Part shown: positions 56,161-64,000 of the stretch, piece by piece
How the letters are laid out: each line of letters starts with the position of its first letter
Position numbering within the stretch: position 1 is the stretch's first letter
DNA from: Lasiodiplodia sp. COLG20
Taxonomy: Eukaryota; Ascomycota; Dothideomycetes; Botryosphaeriales; Botryosphaeriaceae
Length of the DNA stretch: 64,000 bases
Reading direction: 5' to 3'
Assembly: GCA_009801085.1 (NCBI GenBank)
Contig: VNWV01000004.1
Span: 2,728,001 to 2,792,000, forward strand
Made by a program: the position numbers and the translations under genes
The notes under the pieces: model-generated
Seen by the model: the letters and a program-made list of their open reading frames with translations, nothing else
Database searches by the model: none
What the model was told of the DNA's origin: nothing

Positions 56161-57238
56161 ATGTCCACCGTCCCGACGGACACCTCGACACCTCCAACCT
56201 CCCCTTCGGGCTGCATGTCAGCGCCACCCGCATCGCCTGCAGCCATGTTGTGCTACCGCCTTGAACTCCAGCCCTGTCTGGACTGGCTCTACCACACCAC
56301 CAACTGTGTCATGGACGACATCACCGACAGCGATGAGAATCAGCTGCAGGACATGCCCTCGCCTGTGATGCTCTTCCGCCTCACCCAAGACATTGTTGCG
56401 CTGTGCGACTTCGTGCTTACCCCGAACATGATGCCGGACGTTCCTCAAGACTGGGAGCCTGACGTCGCCGCGCGCAGGTACGTCGAGCGCATCATCGAGT
56501 TCAATATGGAGCACTTGGCACACTGCGCCAACCCCGACACTCTGGTAAGCTATCGCCATCTCGACGTGTTATTCACGACATTAAATCGATATGCTACCTG
56601 ATACCATCTACTATGAACAGCGCGCTCTGAACTTCCTCTGGGTCAGCTGGACCGCCTACCTCAACCCCGGTCAGGGCGAGAAGCGCGAGGGCATCCAGAA
56701 CGAGCGCACTAACAACCCCGACAGCGGCTACATCCAGGACCTGAGAGAAATGGCCAACAGAGTCCACCTCATGAGCGAACGGGCCGGCAGCGCCAATATC
56801 AAGACTGAATGTGCCGACAGCGCCAATATCAAGACCGAAGAACGTGCCGAAAGCATCAACATCAAGACTGAACCTGGCGACACCTTCATCAAGACTGAAC
56901 CTGGTGACACCTTCACCAACAGGACGCACAGCAACGACAACAACGTCACGATCGGACGCGACGCCATGCGCCACGAGGGCGCCCGCTCGAAGACGCGCAA
57001 TAACAAGTTCTGGACCCCTCAGGAGCTGAATTACGTCGAGAAGATCTACCACGAGCACGAAGGCATCCGTCCCGGAGACGCGGCGAAGATGTTCAACGAT
57101 CACTTCCGTGGCAAGACCATCGACGGCTTCAAGCCCACGAAGAGGACGATGCACGCGATCGCTCACAAGTTCAAGGACCTGAAGATCAAGCAGACTGCTG
57201 AGCATGTTAAGCAGGAGAAGCGCGAGGAAAGTGACTAA
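56161..57238 (+). CDS. SANT/Myb-like protein with tandem IKTE (SUMO-type) motifs
   Basis: Two exons (56161-56544 and 56621-57238; 76-bp intron, GTAAGC donor, GAACAG acceptor, phase 0) give 333 residues. The N-terminal half is acidic and helical (LCYRLELQPCLDWLYHTTN; MEHLAHCANPDTL). Residues about 173-212 hold four copies of IKTE (NIKTEC, NIKTEE, NIKTEP, FIKTEP), each fitting the SUMO-attachment consensus psi-K-x-E; the last two lie in near-identical IKTEPGDTF units. The C-terminal 70 residues look like a fungal SANT/Myb-type DNA-binding fold: WTPQELNYVEKIYHEHEG, then AAKMFNDHF and KRTMHAIAHKF. It is probably a chromatin or transcription regulator controlled by sumoylation; that role is inferred. 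No named family recognised. Confidence 0.7.
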
Positions 57239-58790
57239 GCAACTCGTGGTGCATTCAGGCGGGACACACTGTGGGATCATAAAGGTCGCAACGATAAGTA
57301 CTGCGTGGTGAGGCGCTTGGTACTTTCAGGTGTCATGTCTGAAAAAAGCATATGATGAAAAGGGTTCTGATGAACAGAAGTCATTGTCAGAAAAGCTACA
57401 GGCAGAGACTTTCGGATAGCAATACACACTCTTCCTGGCGCGTCGTGCAATGATCCGTGAAGTCCTTGCAACCTTCGCTTCAACCGCAGCAAAGAAAGCA
57501 GCAGCATGGATTGCTTCCCAAGAGTCCTCACTAATGGTAGAATAGGTAGTATGTTTCATGAAATATTGGGTCACGGCTACGGGTGTGCTGTCCAGAAGTG
57601 CCCGTCTTCCAACGGAAACGGGACCGAGTACTGCCTGGTTGGTCACTGTCATGAACATACACCTCACTTGCGCAAAAGCCGCTTCACCGTGACTCTCTTA
57701 CCACCTCATTCAGACTCAGACTAAAAGTTTTCTTCCTTGAAGTCCCGCTCAAGGCGAGACAGTCAACGAAAAAAAAAAAAGTTTGGCGCAACACAGAAGG
57801 CAGTGCAATATCTGTGCCACTAGTCCGCAGTTGTTTAAAAAAAGAATTCAACTCGGGCTCTAGATTGAAAGTTATAACCATGACGTTGAACGTTGGATGG
57901 GGGAACTTACCTGGCACCATGAGTTCGATACTCCTCATGATGCTAGGTTTGATCTAAGCCAAAAGGCAAAGAGAGCTAAGGAAGGGAAAAAACTGTTCGA
58001 ACCGTAGAAGGGAGAGGTATATGTAGGCGCTAGAGCAGGCCCATCTGGCTTGGCAAGCCGGTCAGCTGAAAGGCGTGTGGCTGGAAGACCCGAACAACCG
58101 GTCACTGCCCCACTTTAGGCAGCTTCTCTAAATAGGAAGCGGCGCGGATGCCCTAAGGGATAGCAGCGGTGACTTTCAGTTTTGCAAAATTTCGGCAGGG
58201 CCTGGCGCCAAGTTTCAAGATCCAACGATTAGCGGCAGCTTTCTGGGATGAGTTGAAATCAATGCCTGTCGAGACTCGACTACATAATTGATTCCTGGCC
58301 CTTATGTGAGAAGTGAGCAATTAAAATCTATAGTTTACTCCACCTATTTGGAATTGATCTAGATACGACATTTCAGGTTCTCGACCATGCACAAACAGCT
58401 TAATATTTAACATGAGGTTGATTTGCTGTAGGGTCTCTTCCTGGTGATCACGACTTTAATACCAGCATTTGCTGCTTGACAATGAGTGGAAGCAATGCGT
58501 GATGTTCTAGTATATACAATTTGTCTTCTACCAAGATTGCCCACCTAATGTATATAAGATCTGAAGATTATGACGGATGGGTGAAAAAATGATAGATATT
58601 ATGAATGACAAGCCGGCCCGTAGCACAGCCACAGCACCCTGACGTATATATCCATCGACCTCTCTAAACCACCTCCTCCTCTACACTGTCGCCGCAAACC
58701 AGCATTGCCCAGGACAAGGCTGCACCAAACAATCAGAAACACCCCTCCATCAAACCAGGCACCACAAGCTGTCCGAGCGTAGCCACAACC
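57239..58790. other. Intergenic with duplicated block B and a promoter
   Basis: It contains block B (57738-58170), a diverged copy of block A upstream of the SANT gene. AT-rich DNA lies at 58.2-58.6 kb. A TATATA at 58645-58650 and a CT-rich leader form a good promoter for the 58.8-kb gene. Confidence 0.5.
58645..58650 (+). promoter_or_regulatory. TATA box of the 58.8-kb gene
   Basis: TATATA lies 141 bp before the start codon and is followed by a pyrimidine- and CA-rich leader without ATG, typical of a highly expressed fungal gene. Confidence 0.5.
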
Positions 58791-59534
58791 ATGACCGCCA
58801 GGTTTACGCAAGACGAGATCGACAACAAAGTCATGAGAATGATGACCAGGGCTTTCGTGCTGGCCAACTACCACCTGAACGGATATGACAAACAAGATGT
58901 CCGCGACCTCTATGGCGCCATGGCCTCCGCATATCGCTACGGCCCTGTGGGCAACAGGCAGATCACGGCGTACCTCATCTGCACCAGCTCGGACACCTTT
59001 CAGGCCACGGCGACGGCCATTGACATGCTCCTCTGCGCCGTCCTCCGAGCCCCAGCCGGCGAGCCCCCCTCCATGATACTCAACGCCACCACCCCGCCCA
59101 CCATGCCCGCCGTCGCATGCTTCCTCGTCATGCTCGACGACGCGCGCATGCAGGCCACATACGAGCACATCACCGGCCTCGCGGCCCCCAACGCCGGCTA
59201 TCCCGTCCCCACGCCCTTCTACACCACACCCCTCGTGGCCGGAGGTCGCTACTTCCGCATGTCCGGCCCCAACACAAGCTACAACTACGCCCGCGACGGC
59301 GACAGCAGCTTCAGCTGCTTCGACCAGCACCAGCGCCTGGCGCGCACGCAGTTCTGGTGCCGCTGGACCAACAGCGCGCGGCCCTTCCCGTACGACTAGG
59401 CCGAGACGATGGAGGAGGACAACTGGACCGACACCGGCACCATGGCCATCCTCAACCGCGTCTGGGGATACTGGATTGCGCGCCTCGGCTACCCTGTGGC
59501 CGGCGAGTACCTGGGCCACACAGCTCAGAACTAA
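58791..59534 (+). CDS. Orphan protein with in-frame TAG (readthrough or fresh break)
   Basis: The frame from 58791 runs 202 codons to a TAG at 59397-59399. It then continues in the same frame for 44 sense codons to a TAA at 59532-59534. The extension has strong coding character (WTDTGTMAILNRVWGYWIAR, GYPVAGEYLGH) and the same GC-rich third positions. The 202-residue part is helical at the N-terminus (FTQDEIDNKVMRMMTRAF), then mixed with Cys and aromatic residues; no family is recognised and no signal peptide is seen. Either the TAG is a recent nonsense mutation giving a slightly shortened protein, or it is read through. TAG-G is not the TGA-CTA context known for fungal peroxisomal readthrough. 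A sequencing error is also possible. Confidence 0.6.
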
Positions 59535-61548
59535 TGAACCCGCCCACAAGGCACGTAGCCCGACAAGTTGCTAGCGGGCTGTGGAGGAATTGGCGTTGGT
59601 TTCCTGAGTAGTTTTGGGCCGTTCTGATTCGTGAATTTCCACACTGCAAGACTGGTAGCTCCATGAAGCAATTCACCATCCCCTGCACCATGTTTCCACC
59701 TGTGAAATTTTAAAATATATATGCCACACCTCAACAGCACTAAATTTCCTGTATGCCACACAGTATGCTCCCTACGGTTCCCCACGGCCTTTTATTATAT
59801 TATATTTCGACTCCGTATACGCCATACAGTATCGATTCTGACATATGATAATTAATCAGTGCTGTGCATACTGCTTATATTCGTCTAGCCACGCTCACGA
59901 AGTAAACTTCTAGTTTGTTTCAGCGTCTGTAGAGACTACGCACCGGCAAAAAGCTTCCCAGCAAACCAAAACTTTTTAATAGAGACTGAATTGTAGCAAT
60001 CATTGGCTTGTTTTGATTGAGCAGAATATGAGATTCAGACGGTCTTCCAAGAGTGTACGCGAAACGTAGCCGCTGCTAGTAAGCAGAGGAGAGGCACAAT
60101 AGCCATGGCTGACGGCATGTTCTTGCAAAGATGGTGATGAGTTCAGTCTCTCCACCACTGGACAGCGGTCGGTCATCTGCGACATGAAAGCTCTCGAACA
60201 ACAGCTGTCCAGCGAATGACATCGCGCAAGCATCGCATCGAGCCGCGCTTACACAGTAGTGGCAGGGTATACGCACTGAACAACAACGGGAGTGACCAGA
60301 GCTGAAATTGCTTTGTCTTTGCAATGAGCCAAAACTGTAATGTCGTGTAACAGACTTGCGACCATGTTCAGACACTGGCTGACGTCTGGGGATTTTCCGG
60401 AGAACAGCCGTCTTTTCCTGCTCTCTCTGGCATCGCGTCCGCTGAAGCGAGCACCAATCCCTGTCAGCCGGCTGGCTGGGCCCACTCTCGCCACGCGATC
60501 GACACTCCCCGCATTTCTGGGGAAACGCCAACTCATTGGTTGTGGATCGCGTGGTGGATTGTAGTGCCCTTGGCGTGGCTGAGGTCTGGGCAGAAGAAGA
60601 GCACCTGCCCAGAGCATATGTATGTGTCCTGTCCAAGCAATGGCCGACTGCTTGTCTAAGGGCCGGCATAGTAATCGAGATGCAGGAATTGCGTAGCGAC
60701 CTGACGTGCGGCGGAGATGTATGAGGTATGCATTCAGCAGCCAAATGATTCAAGATGTGTAATGACTTTCCAGTGTTTCACAGCGATCGTACTGTGCGGC
60801 TACCTGCAGATCTCGGCTTGTGAGATGCCGGTGGTGCTTTGAATTGGCCCCCAACCGCTCGTCGTCATCGAAACAGCCAATGAAGTTTTTGTAGATAGCT
60901 AAGAAAAGCAGACATAGAGCGCATCGCCAGCATAGTGGGGTGGGCTTGCTGCACTCAAAATTTTGCTATTACTGGCCACTCTCCTTTCCCATGACGAGCG
61001 TGTAGCTGGCCAGCTGACGACCGCGGATGAATAGACATCAATTCGTATGACTACGAGCTTCTCGCTCATACCAGAAAGCGTATTTGGGCAAAACCTTTGA
61101 CATGAAAGTGCTTGAAGTAAGTCGTGAGTGTTAGCTTGTGGATCACAGCTTAATAGTCATCCCACTGCACACCATCCGCAGAAGCGCAATATCGTTCGTT
61201 GTGTCTGTTCCTTCAGAGTCTTTCACAGCTTCTGGAGTGCAAAGAAATGTCACCAGGGCAAGCCTCAATGAAGAGCTTTGACGTCTCACAAGGCGGCAGT
61301 GAGGCGGCTCACTCTCAGAACTCTTCTCCTTCGCTGAGAACTGCCAGCAAATGGTACAAAGCTGTAGCAAAGAAACTGGGCAAGTCCGAAGAGGCACCGT
61401 CCATTATTTTCTGCCAGGGCAAAAGCGCGCTCATTTTTCCAACCCGACGGTCTCGACCACAACACAACAACGATAACGCCCGCGCCCGCGCCGCGCCCGC
61501 TCGCTTTCCCCCACGCAGCGGACGTATACGTGACGACGGCGCGTCATA
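59535..61548. other. Intergenic, no gene supported
   Basis: About 2 kb. A minus-strand frame of 225 codons at 60076-60753 is rich in Arg, Ser and Cys without domain or conserved pattern and is judged fortuitous. The region near 59.75-59.9 kb is AT-rich. Confidence 0.45.
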
Positions 61549-63278
61549 ATGTCAGCCGCTGGTCCTTCCGACGCAGCCGCCCTGCCGGCGGCGCACCCCG
61601 GCAGTGACGCGGAGGACTCGATCGCTCTCGGCAGCGAGGATTCGGACACCGACAGCTCGGGTGAGGACGAAGACAGCTCGGAGGAAGAGAACCTTTCTCT
61701 TGAAGAGGAATCCGATGGAGGAGTTCCGATAGTCGAAGAAGAAGACAGCGACTGGGAGGACGATGCGGATGAGGACGAGCCGCCCAACTATGGGCGCCTT
61801 CTGGAAGGCAGTCGCGGCTACGTCCACCCGGACGGTCGTGAGGAGGTCTGGTACAAGCAAAAAGTTCCTGACAACCCTGACGCTCCTGGCTGGACCACCC
61901 TCAACTCTGGCTCTCGCGATGAGTTCGATAAGCCCGTTCCCGCCGATAGCGACGAGTGGTTTGTCGCGGCGGCCGCAACCAAGGCTGAGATCGAGGACTA
62001 TGCGCCCAACCACCAGAAGTGTAACTGCTCGTCCATCCAACTGGCAAGGCTCTACGATGATCTCCCCTACTTCAATCATGAGAACGGTAGGTCTCACCAC
62101 AATCCAGTTCACCAAGCCTATCTCACTGACGCTCGACTCCCTACGCAGGCTACTGGATGGACCCAGCCGCCAAGAACCCACGGCGCACGATGCAGCCTTT
62201 CGACCAAGATACCATCCGCGTGAACGCCGAGAAGGCGAAGAAGCGCAAGCATGCTGCCGTCCACGACAGCCACCTTGAAGCTGAAGGCTCGACTGCAAAG
62301 GCTAATGACGACCCCAGCCCTACTATGCTAAGCTCCGAAGTCACAGTTCCGCAGTGCAACCTACACTTCCCCGTCACCGGCATTCTCGACGAAGACTGGA
62401 ACTTCATCGCCGGCTCACGATACATCAAGCAGCGCCTGTACTACGAGAACCAGATCGATGAGGCGGCCGCTGACTCTGACTCTGACTCTGACAGCAGCGA
62501 CGTCGACAGCGAGCCTTTCGGCCCCTCACCGCCTCCGCACAACGCTCTCGACGCCAACGCCATACCCTCCAACACAGGCCCCGAGCGCAACCGCAGCGTA
62601 GCCGACGAGAATGCCGCCACCGCCGCCGCCGCAGCCTCCTCCTCCTACGTCCAGTACGTCGACCAAGCCTACATGCTGCGCCTGATCGAAGAAGACTACA
62701 AGAACCCGGCCTGCCGCAAGATGAACATCCACGCACCGCCGCGCCACTGGGACTGTCCCGCCTCCATCGCCAAGCTCAACCGCTGGATGACAAACTTCCG
62801 CGAGCGCCGCCGCGCCGCCGAGATGGCGGCGAAGCAGCAGCCGCAGCAGCAAGAATACCACCAACAACAGCAACAGGGACAGCAGGAGAAACCGTCTAGG
62901 TTTATCGAGGCCCACAGCACCGGCACTGGTATCAAGAAGTATCCGTGGTCGATGGAGGAGCTCGAGGCGGTGAAGGAGAGCATGGTGCAGCAGCTGCGCG
63001 AGACGGGCAAGTACCGGATCGCGAAGCTGTTGGAGGTGCTCGAGGAGGGCTGGCCGGAGAAGAAGAGGACACGCCACGCGCTGGCGATGACGATGGCGCG
63101 GTACGGTCTGGGCAGGCGGGCGAGGGACATTGTGTATGGCGAGGAAGGCGAGAAGGAGCAGGCTGTCGAAGAGGCAGATAATGGCGAGGCGGATCTGGAG
63201 GATAATGACGATGATGAGGAGATTGAAGGCACGGATAGCGTTACTGACCTTGGACAGGAGGGGTCGCGCTGCGAATAA
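61549..63278 (+). CDS. Acidic protein with Myb-like segment, unknown
   Basis: Two exons (61549-62086 and 62149-63278; 62-bp intron with CTGAC branch and CTACGCAG acceptor, phase 1) give 555 residues. The first 80 residues are very acidic (Asp/Glu/Ser). A compact conserved-looking part follows: PNYGRLLEGSRGYVHPDGRE, then YFNHENGYWMDPAAKNPRR across the junction and NAEKAKKRKH, a possible nuclear localisation signal. After Ser/Asp and Ala-rich low complexity comes YMLRLIEEDYKNPACRKMN and a Gln-rich tract. Near residues 445-505 lies a segment resembling a Myb/SANT fold (YPWSMEELEAVKESM, then KRTRHALAMTMARY), similar in outline to the SANT-like end of the 56.2-kb gene. The tail is acidic. A nuclear role is inferred; no family recognised. 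Confidence 0.75.
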
Positions 63279-64000
63279 GCACTATGCGGAGACTGCTTAC
63301 TCATTCCCTCTGCTGCGGTTCATGACAGGGGAAAGGCTTCCGTGGTCATACTTTATAGATCTGGACGGAAGGTTTGAGAAGGGAAAAGAAAGCTTACATC
63401 GTAAGGAGGAAAGGGCGTGGAGGTCTCTACCGTGCCTGTCTACTCTGGTCGATTTGATACACCTTCGAGCAGAAATCTCAGTGAACTGACAGAGAAGACG
63501 GCGAGAAGTGATAGCATGAATTATATGAGCATTCTCTGGTATTTGTCTTTTCATCCATTATGTGAAGCGTGGATGCCACACGTCTTTGTCGAATTTTCAG
63601 TTTGCTTTGCCAAGTGCCGTGGGCGTCCGGTCGCTGTTTGCTGCGAGCGCTGCATCGAAGGCATTCTGTCGTAAACTTCTAGACCCCGCCGCTCATCTCT
63701 GACGTTGACGATAGATGTTCTTCGTACACATAAAAGCGACCACAGGCAATTTTCCGCACCCTGTCTCTGATGATGCACGAAGGAAGGCGAGGAAAGTAGC
63801 GCCTGATCTCAGCAGGCGAGTCGCCGAGAGAACCTCACACTCGGTGCTTAGGTGCTCGGTCGGGCTTTGCGGTCCACCAAGGGGAGCCCCCCCGCAGCGC
63901 GGACCTCTCAGCGAGTGCGGGCGATTGGCGTGGCGGCGCTCACAGCAAAGTGATGTCATCGCAGAGCGCGTCGCCGCGAGACTGTCGCGTCAGTCCCACA
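63279..64000. other. 3' flank, no gene seen
   Basis: Only short frames on both strands, none with coding character or splice support. Confidence 0.45.

Noticed and set aside
60076..60753. 225-codon minus-strand frame
   Set aside because: Composition is Arg/Ser/Cys-rich without hydrophobic core pattern or family signature, no leader or splice signals; overlaps similar frames on the other strand.

Overview
The window looks like nuclear DNA of a filamentous ascomycete (Pezizomycotina, quite possibly Dothideomycetes). Genes carry short introns of about 45-135 bp, mostly 50-75, with GT..AG ends and CTRAC/CTRAY branch sites, pyrimidine-rich leaders, and families typical of that group (DUF3638/DUF3645 giant ATPase, DUF3433 membrane protein, GprH-like receptor). 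Gene models were built by eye from reading frames, splice signals and phase, so the exon borders given are reasoned but not transcript-confirmed.

Layout. 0.8-1.7 kb: acidic hypothetical gene. 3.1-13.0 kb (+): giant P-loop protein of about 3,264 aa. 13.5-15.3 kb (-): cAMP-receptor-like seven-helix receptor, five exons, convergent with the giant gene. 15.3-18.0 kb: AT-leaning desert. 18.0-22.0 kb (+): DUF3433 membrane glycoprotein. 22.2-24.1 kb (-): Spb4 rRNA helicase, sharing a 688-bp divergent promoter with a Dgk1-type CTP-dependent diacylglycerol kinase (24.8-26.0 kb, +). 27.3 kb (+): small multi-span membrane protein. 28.3-29.5 kb (-): secretory-pathway membrane protein.

The most striking region is 30.1-45.0 kb. 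Five head-to-tail paralogues on the minus strand each encode two Cys/His modules of nearly invariant spacing, a basic linker, a KW-Y-LFP-P-PY motif and a divergent C-terminal half. All five share two intron positions and phases. The array contains a solo LTR with a target-site duplication, a GGGGCC repeat inside one coding region and a long GA microsatellite.

46.8-50.0 kb (-): Gyp5-like TBC Rab-GAP. 52.5-53.2 kb (-): membrane protein with an Arg/Glu/Gln repeat. 56.2-57.2 kb (+): SANT/Myb-like protein with four IKTE (SUMO-consensus) repeats. 58.8-59.5 kb (+): orphan gene with an in-frame TAG followed by 44 more sense codons. 61.5-63.3 kb (+): acidic protein with a second Myb-like segment. Upstream of the 56-kb and 58.8-kb genes lie two diverged copies of the same block of about 430 bp.

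The housekeeping genes (rRNA maturation, lipid phosphorylation, Rab regulation) flank accessory, fast-evolving material. No rRNA, tRNA or CRISPR was found.
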